A stretch of DNA of 64,000 bases from Jaltomata sinuosa (taxonomy: Eukaryota > Streptophyta > Magnoliopsida > Solanales > Solanaceae), in assembly GCA_003996215.1 (NCBI GenBank), contig QJPP01001763.1:186001-250000 (forward strand), read 5' to 3'. Positions 1-12,134 of this stretch are shown here, one piece after another. A program made the position numbers and the translations under genes. A model generated the notes under the pieces. That model was given only the letters and a program-made list of their open reading frames with translations, did no database searches and was not told the DNA's origin. How positions within the stretch are numbered: position 1 is the stretch's first letter; each line of letters opens with the position of its first letter.

Positions 1-111
1 AATGGGTAATTTTTTGTCTGGTTGGCAGATTCGCGAACTACACAATTGGAATGGTTGACAGAAAACCGTGCTGTCCTTTGTAACTTATTCTTCTTTATTA
101 TTGTGTCACTG
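1..111 (+). other. 5' UTR of the AGC kinase gene with an intron acceptor
   Basis: A pyrimidine-rich stretch ending in GCAG at 25-28 looks like the acceptor of a 5' UTR intron whose upstream part lies left of the window. The sequence 29-111 would be the end of the 5' leader. An in-frame ATG upstream at 22 would fall inside this intron, so the start at 112 is preferred. Confidence 0.5.
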
Positions 112-2856
112 ATGGCTTCAAATCTTGGTGCTAGAGCTTCCCTTGAACCGAAACAAAAATCTGTTGGAGTTCGACAAACAGCAGAAACAAATGACTCTGG
201 TTCGTTTCTTACACAGGTGTCAAAAATGAATGAACTCAGCCTTGCTCTTTCTGATAAATTGCCAGAATCTGGCAAAATTACAACACATGATGTGAACGGG
301 GTCCAGAATGATAAGAAGTATCGAAGGGGGTCTAATGATCTGTCAATTGATAAATCTAAAGATGCTCCCTCTGATATTCAGAATGTGTCGACACCCGGGA
401 AACATGAAGTAATTGGAACTAGGAGCTCACTCGAATCTTCTACTGATCAAGAAAAGAAAACATCTGAGCAAACTAGTGGAAAGAACAGTTCAGTTTCTGC
501 AAAAGTCAGCGATGGTACTAGTAGTCTAGCCAAAGATAGTGGAAATGGCAAGATAAGTGATCATGCTGATCTTGTCGAGAGTGGAAAGAGCAGCATGTGT
601 AGAGGAAGCACGAGTACTGATGTGAGTGATGAAAGTACCTTTAGCAGTTTTAGCAGCAGTATAAACAAACCCCACAAAACAAATGATGTGAGATGGGAAG
701 CTATCCAAGCTGTCCGATCTAAAGATGGTAGCTTAGGTTTGAGCCATTTCAGACTGCTGAAAAGGTTGGGTTGTGGAGATATTGGAAGTGTTTACTTGGC
801 TGAACTGAGTGGAACCAAGTGTTACTTTGCTATGAAAGTCATGGATAAAGCATCTTTAGCCAGCCGCAAGAAGCTTCTTCGTGCTCAGACAGAAAGAGAA
901 ATTTTACAATCCCTTGATCATCCTTTTCTTCCATCTCTCTACAGCCACTTCGAGACTGATAAGTTTTCATGTTTGGTCATGGAATTCTGCCCTGGAGGGG
1001 ATTTGCACACTCTTAGGCAGAGACAGCCAGGGAAACATTTTTCTGAACAAGCAGTGAAGTATGACCTCTTTTCAGTCTTTGGAATATGATTTTTCCTATT
1101 GATACTTTCTAAGTTCCACGTTATTTTACTGCTTTCTACAAGATCATTGTTTTAGTAATTTCAGTAGAAGATCCACATTTGAGAAGGCTGTTGCAACAAA
1201 ACAGTCTAGCTGTTCGTCTTACTCGGAAGTGCATATTTATGTAGTCAAATGCACTTTGAACCTTATGCTGCTGGACGAGTGACGTCGAACGAGGCCTTTA
1301 AATTTTGTTGGAAGCCTACCTGCTTACCTTTCCCATGGTTCTAGGAGCATCCTTCACTTTGAGAATGTCTTGGTTCTCAATTTGCATTTGTTGAGTAACA
1401 AGGTCCATTGCCTGTGAGGTCATTTATTTTACACGTTCGGACTTATCATCATTTTTTTTTTGTCTCTCCACCAAGTTACCAAAATTCCTCGCCTCCTTTT
1501 ACCTTTATGGAGTTTGGTGGATTTTTGCCCCTTTTCTTGGACATCTTCTGTGTCACAAAAGTTTTTCTTTGTGAAATCACTTTCATTATAGCCTAAAATC
1601 ATCTTTATTGTTGCGTAGTATTAGCTGACTTGGTTGAGCAGCAATTCGTTATTTTAGCTCTCTGGCATAACAGTATTTGGATCTAACAAACAACTGCTTA
1701 ATGCTGAATAGTGTAAGTGGGACTTGCATTTTGTTTTTGAATATATTAGGAGCGCATTACTATGTCCTCATATTCAGTTTTGCATATCCCAAGGTTTCAT
1801 TTTAGAGATTAAAAATAATTTTTAATGTAAGCAAGCAAATTGTCCTGTGGTCTAACTAGAATTATAGTTATGCAACAAAATACAGTCTACTTCTTCCTGT
1901 GTGAAGAGACTAATTTTTGCTACATCAAGCGTCTTATTGACATGGTCTATTTTCTGACGATTAACTTCCTATGTTTCAGATTTTATGTTGCTGAGGTCCT
2001 TCTAGCTCTAGAGTATCTCCATATGCTTGGGATTATCTACCGCGACCTTAAGCCAGAGAACGTCCTTGTTAGAGAAGATGGACATATAATGCTTTCGGAT
2101 TTTGACCTGTCACTTTGTTGTTCTTTTAGCCCAACACTGGTCAAGACATCTTCCCTGGAGTTGGAACCTCTCAGGAAGAACTCTGGTTACTGCGTCCAGC
2201 CGGCGTGTATTGAACCTTCCTGCATTCAACCATCATGTGTCGTTCCTACAACATGCTTCTCTCGCCGCATCTTTTCCAGCAAGTCCAAGAAGGATCGTAA
2301 ACCCAAAAATGACGTAGGTAACCAAGTTAGGCCATTACCAGAGCTCATGGCAGAACCTACTAGTGCTCGCTCTATGTCATTTGTGGGAACCCATGAATAC
2401 TTGGCACCAGAGATTATCAAAGGTGAAGGTCATGGAAGTGCAGTAGATTGGTGGACTTTCGGGATCTTTCTCTATGAACTCTTGTTTGGTAAAACTCCAT
2501 TTAAAGGATCTGGTAACCGAGCTACATTATTCAATGTAGTCGGGCAACCTCTTAGATTTCCAGAATCACCAGTTGTTAGTTTTGCAGCAAGGGATCTGAT
2601 TAGGGGCTTACTTATAAAAGAACCACAGAACAGATTGGCATACAAAAGAGGGGCAACTGAGATAAAACAACACCCTTTCTTTGAAGGGGTTAATTGGGCA
2701 CTAATACGCTGTGCTAGCCCTCCCGAGGTGCCTAAACCGGTTGAATTTGAGAGACTACCAATCCCAGCACCATCTACAAATCAAAAGGCTGATCTAGCAG
2801 CAGCACCTCCCAGCCAAAAGGGTTCTGATAACTACCTCGAATTTGATTTCTTCTAG
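112..2856 (+). CDS. AGC VIIIa Ser/Thr protein kinase, D6PK/PVPK-1-like
   Basis: Two exons, 112-1058 and 1980-2856, joined at AA|A (phase 2) by a 921-bp GT-AG intron, encode 607 residues. A long Ser-rich N-terminal region (about 1-212) precedes the kinase domain. The Gly-rich loop reads LGCGDIGSVY, the ATP lysine is K242 (AMKVMDK), and the catalytic loop is YRDLKPEN with D338. The metal motif is DFD (356-358) instead of DFG, the hallmark of plant AGC VIII kinases. An insertion of about 85 residues separates DFD from the activation segment SFVGTHEYLAPE. The C-terminus ends in EFDFF, a PDK1-docking (PIF-like) motif. Length is close to bean PVPK-1. Known relatives are plasma-membrane kinases that phosphorylate PIN auxin exporters; that role here is inferred. 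The start at 112 (MASNLG) was chosen because family members begin similarly. Nothing looks broken. The intron holds no recognisable element. Confidence 0.93.
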
Positions 2857-3520
2857 TAATTATTAGCCCGACTAGTAATTTTTCTGAATTGGTGGACAAC
2901 AAATCCTGAATTCAGCGATTGCTAGCAATGAGGATGGCATGTTCTTCTTATTATTTGTGAATCTGTATGTGCTTCAAGCTAGAGCTGCCTCCCGTTTTCA
3001 GTCTCAATATTTACAAGGATGTCTAAACGGTAAAAGGCTAGTGTATTCCAGTACAAGGAGTTTTAGAAGTATGCAATTGGATTACTCAAAATCATTGCGT
3101 GGCTTAGGTGAGATGTCATTGCCATGAACAGGAAATTGTTTTTGGCCACATGACCAAGTTAAGCAAGATGATTGCTGAAATGTATATTGCTTTTCGATGC
3201 TGCCTAGAATATGTATTCCATCCAAAAGGTACAGTACAGTGTGAGAAAGTTTAGATTCAATCTTATCTTAAGTTATGCGACAACCATACTTTTGGATGTT
3301 GGTGTATTTCCAGACATTTAGACCACAGTGAATTTTGCTACATTTTACTTTCTCCTGTGTAATATTTGCTTTTTGGCTCTTTCAGAGGTAAAGGAGAGAG
3401 TTCTCTTTTTTGCTTTTTCTTGTCATTGTCATTCCTCATATATCAGGCAATAACATCAGTATCTTCAGCCACTTATTATTCCTTGTCCATAGAATCGTAA
3501 AACAAGCTTCTTTATTAGTG
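2857..3520 (+). other. 3' UTR and convergent intergenic space
   Basis: The stretch after the kinase stop is AT-rich and free of convincing ORFs. It probably holds the kinase 3' UTR and the boundary with the convergent universal-stress-protein gene, whose stop is at 3788. Confidence 0.4.
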
Positions 3521-3640
3521 AGGGTCTTTTGGAAACAACCTCTCTATCTCTACGAGGTAGGGGTAAGGTCTGTGTACACTCTACCCCTCCCCAGACCCCA
3601 CTTGTGGGATTACACTCGGTATGTTGTTGTGTTATTACTT
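3521..3640 (+). mobile_element. TS/RTE-type SINE-LINE 3' end
   Basis: The order is GGAAACAACCTCTCTATC, AGGTAGGGGTAAGGTCTG, CCCCAGACCCCACTTGTGGG, then a TTG-rich tail. This is the 3' module shared by Solanaceae TS SINEs and RTE-type LINEs. It sits between two convergent genes. Confidence 0.75.
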
Positions 3641-3787
3641 CTTGTATGTACAATAACTGTCAATACTAACATGTAATATATGGTATGATGAAGAGGGGAG
3701 ACTCTTGTGAAAACCAGTTATTTGGTGATAGATAGATATTTACATCCTTCAAGTCCTTGAGGTAGGACACTATGAGCTATATGATAT

Positions 3788-5815
3788 CTAAGACATGACC
3801 TTGGCTCTGAAACATCCTCCACATCCTATGGATTCATTCTGGACTTCTTGATTCAGAATGGACTTTGGGCTGCCAACGGAGTATCGGAGAGAAGGAGATT
3901 CAAACATCTGCAGCTCAACAACTTCCTTGCCTTCACATATGATCTTAACCTCACAGAACTCTGGTGCATTTTGTAATATCTCATCTGTCGTTCCGTTACC
4001 TCTTCTTGACTTCATTTTCCTGTCAGAGGAGTTCATGAAATCAGATTAAGAAGATGACAGCTGAAAACTGATGGAGAAGTGGAGTAGAAGTTTTAAGAGT
4101 TTTGTTGCTCATACTTGAGATTGGCTTTAGAAGTACCAAGAATCAGCTTTCTTATGTTGCAGATGGGAATGAGGTTCAGTATAGCTTTGGCTTCCATGTC
4201 ACTCTCAATAAGTATAGTGTCCACTTTAACCTGTTGAAAATGACATCAACAACGACATATCCTGTGTAATCCTCTTGTGGGGTCTGGTGAAGGTAGTGTA
4301 TATGCCGACCTTACCCCTACTTTGGAAGGTAGAGAGGCTGTTTCCGATTAACCCTCGGCTCAAGTGTACATTCACTACTCCGTTTTCCAGTGGTGAAGTC
4401 AAGAATTTCGCTAAGGGTGCTCAAGATTAATATATATGTATAAAAAGTAATATTTGATGTATATACACGATATAATTTTTCGATGAAGAGTGATCAGTGT
4501 GTGCACCTTGGAAATAGAGCAAATGTCAACAAACTTTTGGAGGAACTGCCTCCTCTTGCTTCTTTCTTGAGTCATGTAGTTCTCTTTCTGCTCTTCATTC
4601 ACTTGGCCTATTGGAATCATTCCCACTGTGTTGTTTCATCACAAAATAAGCTCAAAATAAACTAAATTACATGTAAAACTTAAAATATATATATATTTTT
4701 TTTTACAAAAAAGGTAAAAATTATCAAGAATATCCTTTACTAAATGAAATATCTTAATTTTATCCTCAGTTATATTTCGGGAGTCATTCATACCCTTGTC
4801 GTATTTACCTTTTTATCCCCGTGGAGCTCTAATCTGAAGTGTAATAAAGGGTAATTTTAACCCATTGTCAAGAGTAGAAAGGTGAATTTGGACTTTTTAC
4901 CTCGAAGTATATATCAACATGCGAACTACATTCAGTTCATGTTGGAGCTGGAGCTCGGTCGCCATCAAGGACAACTACGAGACTATTTGCTAAACAACAA
5001 GGGTATGAATGATCCCAAAGTATTACAAAAGGTAAAATTGAAATATTTCATATGAAGATGAGTAAAATTGTGTTAGGATCTTTTTGAAAAGATGCAAAGC
5101 AACAAGTAGTAGGCCCTTAAACAAAGTGGCCAAATCCTTCTACAGCTAAAGCATTAGACTCTTACTGAATATTCTAGTAAATCAAATATTTGACTCCCCT
5201 TCTACGACTAAACAACTAGTTACTAGAAAACCTGTAGCTTCAGCAGTAACAGATGCAACATCCAACAATTTGTACCTTTTCCATTTCAAGAATTAAATAC
5301 AACAATATACATAGTGTTGTTTCACGAAGTAAGGTCTGGAGAGGGTAAAGTGTACGCAAACAACCTTATCCTACCTCGGAGGTAGTGAGACTGTTTCCGA
5401 TAGACCCTCGTTTCAAAATTAAACTTATGCATCTTTGTATGTGTGTGAGAGAGAGATAGAACTTACAAGGAGTAGGGATGAAGTTGGTTTGAGGAAAGAT
5501 ATGAATGAGGAAAACAATGGTAGAATTTGGATTAATCACAACATGATTGAGAGTCCAAAGCAAAGCATCCATGCTTGATTCCTCATGGCTAACATTATTA
5601 TTCTTGTTCCAAACAACAACATAAACAACATCATGTTCATCATGATTGTGAAAGTCAAAGGAAAACAAACTTCCTTCCACTTCACCACCACCACCACCAT
5701 GATGATCAATTTCAAACAAATCACTTGTAGAATTATAAAAATTCTCCTCCTCTTCTCCTTCTTCTTCTTCTTCAATCTCATTGACCAAACTATTGTCATT
5801 CATGATTTCTTTCAT
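3788..5815 (-). CDS. universal stress protein (USP)-domain protein, four exons
   Basis: Minus-strand exons 5467-5815, 4507-4625, 4115-4230 and 3788-4019 join in phase (1, 0, 2) through GT-AG introns to give 271 residues. The N-terminus is acidic (EEEEEGEEEE) and Gly/His-rich. The USP fold follows: DVVYVVVWNK, SSMDALLWTLNHVV, FLIHIFPQTNFIPTPLG, then VKVDTILIESDMEAKAIL and IRKLILGTSKANLKK. The distal part reads GNGTTDEILQNAPEFCEVKI and the protein ends in a Cys-containing tail (CGGCFRAKVMS). This matches the plant adenine-nucleotide alpha-hydrolase-like group of small soluble USP proteins. The classical ATP-site pattern (GxxG, nine residues, G-S/T) is not obvious, so nucleotide binding is uncertain. 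Introns 1 and 2 each carry a TS/RTE 3'-end insertion. The start at 5815 is the first ATG of the open frame. Confidence 0.88.
4246..4372 (-). mobile_element. TS/RTE-type SINE-LINE 3' end in USP intron 2
   Basis: The reverse complement of the TS module is visible: GTGGGGTCTGGTGAAGG, ACCTTACCCCTACTTTGG, then GGTAGAGAGGCTGTTTCCGA and CCCTCGGCTC. It lies close to the acceptor of exon 3. Confidence 0.75.
4626..5292 (-). other. remaining part of USP intron 1
   Basis: AT-rich intron sequence. No repeat, RNA gene or coding exon could be supported here. Confidence 0.4.
5293..5420 (-). mobile_element. TS/RTE-type SINE-LINE 3' end in USP intron 1
   Basis: The reverse-complement TS module has an AACAACA-type tail at its left end, AGTAAGGTCTGGAGAGGG, then ACCTCGGAGGTAGTGAGACT and GATAGACCCTCG. 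It ends about 45 bp from the exon 1 donor. Confidence 0.72.
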
Positions 5816-6162
5816 TGTTTTTTCTTCTTGAAAATTAATGAAAAATCAACCTTAATATTATCAAAAATCCCAAAGAGGGGATGAATGATGATGACACACT
5901 TAGTATTTGTCCTTTCTTATTTGCTTTCCAGATGATTTAAGTTGTTTGGAAAACTCAAACAGACAAGTGTAGGAAAAGGTTGTTACCAAGTGAGACATTT
6001 TTATATTAGAAGATAAAAACTAATGATGTAAGCAAGGAACTATAAAATAACTCTTCTTTTGGAATTATAAGCTAGAGGCGGATTCAAGAATTGAATTTTA
6101 TGAGTTTGGAATGTTATTAATATTTATGCATACATAATAGATTTTTGAATAATTAACTCATA

Positions 6163-6731
6163 TAGCCGCCCATATAAGTTTTAAACTTAAAATAGTCATA
6201 CTTTATTTTGATAACCCATTATAACCAACTTTCACATGTTTATTTTTTATTTTGATTTTATCAACGTATTTGTAGGGATAAGGATATGTATAAATCTTAG
6301 TTATATTTATATCCCTTTAAACAAGGTAAATTAAATAGTTTTTATTTATTAAATAGTCATAGGAATATATTTAGTGTATAATTAATATATGTTACTTGTA
6401 AGCATTATACATAGATATATAGTGTATAATTAATGAATAATTACTATATAATCTATGTATAATCTATATGTATGTCTTATACTTAATTATACACTTCTTA
6501 TACACTAAATATAGACCTATAATTATTTAATTTATCTTTTTAAAAGAATATAAATAAGATTTGTACTTATCGTTATCCCTATAAATACGCGAATAAAGTC
6601 AAAATCCTACAATTACTAAAACTATGTAGACTGACTAATAAAAGTAAACAATATGGAGAAGTTGGTTATAATAGGGTTGTCAAAGTAAAATATGTCTATT
6701 TTGAGTTTATAACTTATATAAACGGCTATTT
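6163..6731. mobile_element. foldback element with very long inverted arms
   Basis: The left arm (CGCCCATATAAGTTTTAAAC, TTTTGATAACCCATTATAAC, TTATTTTGATTTTATCAACG) is mirrored by the right arm (CGCGAATAAAGTCAAAATCC, GTTATAATAGGGTTGTCAAA, TATAACTTATATAAACGG). The arms exceed 200 bp, and the AT-rich centre (TGTATAATTAATAT and its complement) is itself palindromic. It lies about 350 bp upstream of the USP gene start. Confidence 0.65.
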
Positions 6732-6861
6732 GAGTTGTTCTCCCTAGATTTTTGGTAACGTATATATAGGATCTGAGTCAAAATTACTGAGTTTGATTGA
6801 ACCTGTAGATTATAATGTACATCCGCCCTGAAAAATCTTTGACTCCATCAACTGGCTCTTA

Positions 6862-7059
6862 AAGCCTGTTTGGATGGGCTTATAGCTTTTGACTTATAAG
6901 TTTAAAGTCATAAGTGATTATAAATTCTAACTTATGACTTTTTGACTTATTTTTGTCTTTTTACTTCAAAACACTTTTTTATCCTAGCCAAATACTACAA
7001 ACGTGCTTAAAAGCTATTTTGGCTTAAAAACACTTAAAATAAATCAATCCAAACAAGCT
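6862..7059. mobile_element. MITE with GCCTGTTTGGAT inverted termini
   Basis: AGCCTGTTTGGATGGGCTTA at the left is matched by AATCAATCCAAACAAGCT at the right, with internal complementarity (CTTATAAGTTTAAAGTCATA) and flanking CTTAA-like duplicates. A second copy is at 26419-26617. Confidence 0.65.
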
Positions 7060-8330
7060 CTTAATGTGATCATGGGCGAAGCTAGGGGATGGAAGGGGGT
7101 TTATTTGAACCTCTACTGTGTATATAAAGTTCAATACTTATATGTATGTACATATTAGATGTATAAAGTTCAGTTGTGGTCTCGTTTTAGCCGTGACGTC
7201 GATATCTCCAGATTTGAAGAGGAGAATTTAGAGTTTTAAAGAAATCAATTGAAAAAAAAATAATGTATCAGATAATAGAATCGTTATATATGTCAGGTGG
7301 ACGAAGATATTTTGGCCAAACGCTCATAGAAGCATATGTAGACAAACATTATTTGGTTTAGTCAGCGTCTAGATGTGTTTCGCTAATCATTGAGTGATAT
7401 ATAGTTCATGTAGTAAACTCACACTCCCAATAGTTCAAATATGAAACTCAAAAAAACTAAAATAATTTAATTGTATTTTTGACCCTTAACAACATAAAAT
7501 AAATAAATGCATATTTGGTAAGATGAAAAGACAACATTTTCGTTCATTCATTTTAATAAATCAAATGCATATAAATGATGTTATGATTATTTTTTTTTAT
7601 TTTTTTTTAAATGTTGGGACGTTATTTTCTAATAGAGACTTGTACAAGAATATGCGAATATACGTACCAGCATCTTGGCGCCTTCAACCAATGAAATTGT
7701 CCAAAGTCAATGCATTTTACTTACGATACAGTTCAAATTTCGAGAGTCAATTTTTTTTTAATTTAATTGTGTATTTGAATATAAAATTTGAAAATTACGT
7801 AAAAAAATATTATAAGTCACAATAATAAACAAAAAAAATGGCTATCAAAGAAAAACATTATTGACTCTCGAAATTTGAATACTGCCACATAAATTAAGAC
7901 AATTATAGTATATTGTATTAAGTGAGATTAGTTGAAACTTATATGCGAATCCCAGTGCTAATAATTTGTTAATGTACTTATATTGACTGGAATATTTAAA
8001 AGGGAACTTATCAAAAAGATATTTTAACAATAAATCCAATGAATATTTGTACGGAAATTCAAAACACTTGCACATTAATTTTCTACATTAATCAAAGCAT
8101 AACAATAAATCCGATGAATATGCACGCATCTCATTATTTAATCAGATTGTGGCGAAGTCAGAAATTTTATTAAATTTTTTTAAAATATAAATAAGTAAAT
8201 ATACGAAGGAAATAATGAAATTTAACATATAGTATATAAAAATAAACAATTTTACATGTGTAATTTTCGGGCGACTTGGACAAGAATGGTTGCGCCACTA
8301 GGGGCGGAACTAGAGGGTCGTAAAGGGTTT

Positions 8331-8568
8331 CACCACTAAGAAGTTAATATTTTTCCATTGAAACTGTCGAGTGGTTATTCTCACAGATATTTTGATTGAA
8401 TCAGTTGGAAAAGAAAAAAATAGTAGTATTTTCATGCGAAAAAGTTAAGAAGCTTCCACTGTGCGTTTTCTCAGTGAGCTGGTTTGGTGGAAAATGAATG
8501 AAAAATTCATGTTTTATAACATATACTTATCAGTGATTTGCGATGAAAAAAATCTTTGTTTCTAATAG
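8331..8568. mobile_element. CACTA-like MITE remnant
   Basis: CACTAAGAAGTTAATATTTT at the left and TTTCTAATAGTG at the right are imperfect inverted termini of CACTA type. The interior (GAAACTGTCGAGTGG, GTTTTCTCAGTGAGCTGG) is related to the element at 60350-60640. Confidence 0.45.
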
Positions 8569-8609
8569 TGTTTCATTCGAGCCTCCTCCACCGGAAAAAT
8601 CACCTTGTA

Positions 8610-9190
8610 TGTACAAGGTTAAGTAGATGTGATACCTCACTAGTGAAAATCCCGTATCTACCATGAGTACCACTACCGTCTACCAACATCAGCACAAGTA
8701 TCGAGTAACTTCGTCTACCAAGACATTGTCTAATTTAGCTAAAGACACCATACAATACATGAAACCAAGAGGAACAAAAAGTTTTTTGTTTTTTTTATGT
8801 ATATATAGTAGATGTGGAACTTCATTAGTGAAAATTCCGTATCTACCACTACTAACATCAGCAAGAGCTAGGAACAATTTTTTTTCTCGGTATACATAGT
8901 AGATGTGAGACCTCGTTAGTGAAAATCCTGTATCTACCACTAGCAACATCAGCACAAGTATCGAGTAACTTTGTACACCAAGACATTGTGTAAATTAGCT
9001 AAAGACACCATACAATACATGAAACCAAGAGGAACGATTTTTTTGCCTATGTAAACATAGTAGATGTGAAACCTCGTTAGTGAAAATCCCGTATATACCA
9101 CTATCAATATCAGCACAAGTATCGAGTAACTTTTTCCACCAAGACATCGTCTAATTTAGCTAAAAACACCATACAATACATGAAAATGAA
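8610..9190 (+). repeat. irregular tandem repeat of a roughly 90-190 bp unit
   Basis: The phrase TAGTGAAAATCCCGTATCTA recurs near 8640, 8826, 8918 and 9079. AGCACAAGTATCGAGTAACT and ACACCATACAATACATGAAA also recur. Unit length varies (about 186, 90 and 162 bp) through internal deletion. It lies just downstream of the WEB-family gene stop. Confidence 0.75.
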
Positions 9191-9346
9191 ACACATTCAT
9201 ACACTTTCTGCACATTTGAATGCCTTCAAGAATGAAAATAAAAGATCATAGATACACAAACATTATACATTATACCAAATTAAATACAAATTTTCCCATT
9301 TTTTGTATCACTTAAAGCTTAGTTTAATTTCTTCTATATATAGTTC

Positions 9347-12026
9347 TTATGTTCCTTCAGTATTATTTCCATTAGATGATTCTCCAATTTCTTCCTCTTC
9401 TTGTTGTTCCTTTTGTCTCCATTTCTGCAGTTCTCCTTCCACAACCAACTTTGCTGCTTCAGCCATTTCTGTAGTTTTCAATGCCTCTTGCATTGCAGTT
9501 TCGATATCTTCTTTCTCTTTCAAGAACAATTCGAGTTTTTCGTTTGCTTGTCTTTCGTTTGCATTGATGGTTTCTACTTGAGCCATGACAGTTGCAACTT
9601 TTATGTCAGCATCATTCTTGATTCCCTCCACTTTTCGTTTCAATGCCTCGAATTCATCTATTGACAGTCTTATCTTCCCGTTGGATGATTCTGATGAACG
9701 TTTTTCGTCATCAGTAATGTCATTTGTTGTTGTTGTAGTTCTTGAAGATGGATTGTGTATCTTATTGTCCGCGAGTTTCTCTGCTTCTTTTGCCTCTTCA
9801 GCCTCTTTTAGCGCGATTTTAAGTTCTTCTTCTATTTCTTTAGTTGTTTCTTGTGCTGTTTTCGCGTCTTGTCTGAGTGTTTCCGCGTTTTTCTTCATCT
9901 CTTCTGCTTCTTTTGTGAATTGATTCGCCTCGGAAGTTAACTGTTGGATTCTTGAAGGTAAGTCATTGGAATCTCCTTCAGCTTGTGTTTTAGCTGAAAT
10001 GCTTTTTTCAAGATCTTTCTTGCTGTTTTCGAGTTCCAATTTTAAGTTTTCGACTAGGGATTCTGTTTCCTCTGCCTTCTTGTTGAGGTCATTGAGTTCG
10101 CCTTTCACGCGTTCTACTTCAAGTTTAAGGGAATCAACGATGCCACGGAGGGAACTTTCCTCCGCGGCTATCTCTTTCAACACGTTTTTTGTAGTATTGA
10201 GCTCTGCATTTGCTTTATTATACGCGTCCAAATCCAAGTCTCGGACTTTATTGAATTGTTCTTGTAAGACGTGGATCGCCTCGTTGGTTACCTCGAGTTT
10301 TTCCACGAGGTTTTCGGTTACTAGTTGAGAGTCAGGGTCCTCTTTGAGGACCCTGATTTTCTCTTCTGCTTCATCTTTAGCTGTTCTGTGTGAATGCAAG
10401 TGAGTTTCTTTATCTTCAATGAGCTTTTCGTGCTCGTCTTGTGCTTGGAGGGATGCAACTTTTACTTGTCCTAACGTCTCGGTTAAAGTAGTGACTTCTT
10501 TCGAGAGCTTACCTAGCCTCTCTCTATTGATGGCCGCGTTGTGCTGTGCATCTGCAGCTTCTTGAAACGCGGCCAGTTTAGCCTCCAGGGCCGCGTCAAA
10601 GTCCTGACGTAGGTTTGTAAGCTCTTGTTTCGCGGAGTTTAGTTCACCTGAAGATGTTCGATATTGTTCTCTTTCAGCTTCAACATTCTGTTTCCAAGTA
10701 TCAGTGCCTACTGGAGGCTTACTTGATTTCTGTTCCTCGAGCTCGATGGCTCGGGCTTTTGCTGTCTCCGTTGCCTCGATGGCTGATTGCTTCGTTTCAC
10801 ATAGTGTCTCGAGCTTTCCTGTGAGTTCTTGGAGTGTTCTTTTAGCCTTTTCGAGGTCCCGGAGAGCATGAGCTTTCGTTGTTTCTGTACTTCTTATTTG
10901 TTCTTTGAAGCTGTCTAGTTCTCTTAAGGCCAAATGAAGCCTACTTTCCTTCTCTAGCACCCTCTGTGAAAGGGGAAAACAAGTTGTTAGCACATATTGG
11001 AAAGAGATGGATAGATGCAATCGAACCCTATGTTGCTCGGACTTTCCAAAAATGTTGTCGGGTGCATGTCAGATCCTTCAAAAGTAGTGTATCCTTTATG
11101 GATCTGATACAGGTGTGTCAACATTTTTGAAAAGTTCGAACAACATAGATTGAACCTATTGCTTTTGGCATAAACCATGTATAAACATTAAAAGGTACTA
11201 ACATACTAAGGCGGCTTCATAATTTAAATTTAATGAGGGACAACCTTTAGGTTATTATTATTATGCCCATTACACATTTCCAAGGGTGGAGCTAGGTTTA
11301 GCTAATCGTCGAAAAATTATATTATTCATATACGACAAAAATGAGTTTTCTTGGTTATATATAAACTGTTGAACGTCCTTGATATAGGGAAATATTCTTT
11401 CGTAGCGATAAAAGGGGTTCAAAAATTGTTAATAAGTTTAAATCTCAAACATGACATTCTAGTATGTTATTGAATCCCCTTATGTATAAATTTCTGGCCC
11501 CACCACTACTATGCTCTATGTCATAAACACTCTATTCAGAATCACGCTCATTTTGAATCTACTGACTATAGATATTGAACTTGACCCTCAAAACTCACTA
11601 TCGAGTTGTAACCGAAGTAGATCAAGAGAAGGGACGATGCCCAGACGACAGATATGCCCCAATATCAAACTGGCTAGAGGCTCAGAATGAGACGAGTCAG
11701 GGATCTAGAATAACTTCATTGATTGATCATCGAGCAAGAAAGACACTTTAAGCAAAATGACTTCATTGACTGATTACCTCTTCAATAGTTTTTGATCTTT
11801 TGATGGATGGTTTAGCTTTAGGCGAAGAACCAGCATCACCAAACAAACTAACAGCAGCTCTGACAGATTGAAAAGGTGCTCTTGTGTCAATTTCACCAAC
11901 TTCTGCCTTTGGTGAACCTGTACTTCCTGCTGTTTTTGGTGAACTAACAGATGTTGGAGATCCTGTTATTGAGCTTGGTGAACCTGTGGCATTTTGCCTC
12001 CCAGTTCTTATACTGAACCCAAACAT
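9347..12026 (-). CDS. WEB family (DUF827) long coiled-coil protein
   Basis: Exon 1 (11778-12026) and exon 2 (9347-10963) join in phase 0 at GAG|AGG to give 621 residues. The Ser/Thr/Pro-rich N-terminus carries the family signature GEIDTRAPFQSVRAAVSLFG near residues 45-65 and KRSKTIEE at the junction. Exon 2 is one long heptad-rich coiled coil starting RVLEKESRLHLALRELDSFK, rich in Glu, Lys, Ala and Leu, with SSESSNGKIRLSIDEFEALK in the C-terminal third and a Glu-rich, Asn/Gly-containing tail. Relatives (WEB1, PMI2) keep chloroplast photorelocation movement rapid through actin; whether this member does is inference. From memory the closest Arabidopsis type is At5g55860. A 5' UTR intron is likely, since a CAG acceptor precedes the leader near 12075. 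No internal stop was seen. Confidence 0.92.
11026..11151. mobile_element. MITE with CTATGTTGCTCGGAC termini in the WEB intron
   Basis: CTATGTTGCTCGGACTTTCC at the left is mirrored by AAAGTTCGAACAACATAG at the right. Inside, CAGATCC and GGATCTG are complementary. Copies of this family also occur at 28751, 47938, 48531 and 60937. Confidence 0.7.
11152..11777 (-). other. remaining part of the WEB-family intron
   Basis: About 600 bp of AT-rich intron with no coding exon or clear repeat recognised. Confidence 0.4.
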
Positions 12027-12134
12027 TCTTGTTGTTCTATAATATGATCTCTATAACAACTTCTCGTGATATATCCTGCATAAAATAATACATATTTCAA
12101 GATTATGAGATTATATTGTTTTGAAGGGGAAAGA

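Larger units (their letters stand above)
5816..8330. other. AT-rich intergenic region upstream of the USP gene
   Basis: Apart from the foldback element and MITE listed separately, the region is AT-rich with degenerate repeats, for example inverted TTCGAGAGTCAA near 7740 and 7861. No coding exon was recognised. The USP promoter should lie at its left end. Confidence 0.4.
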
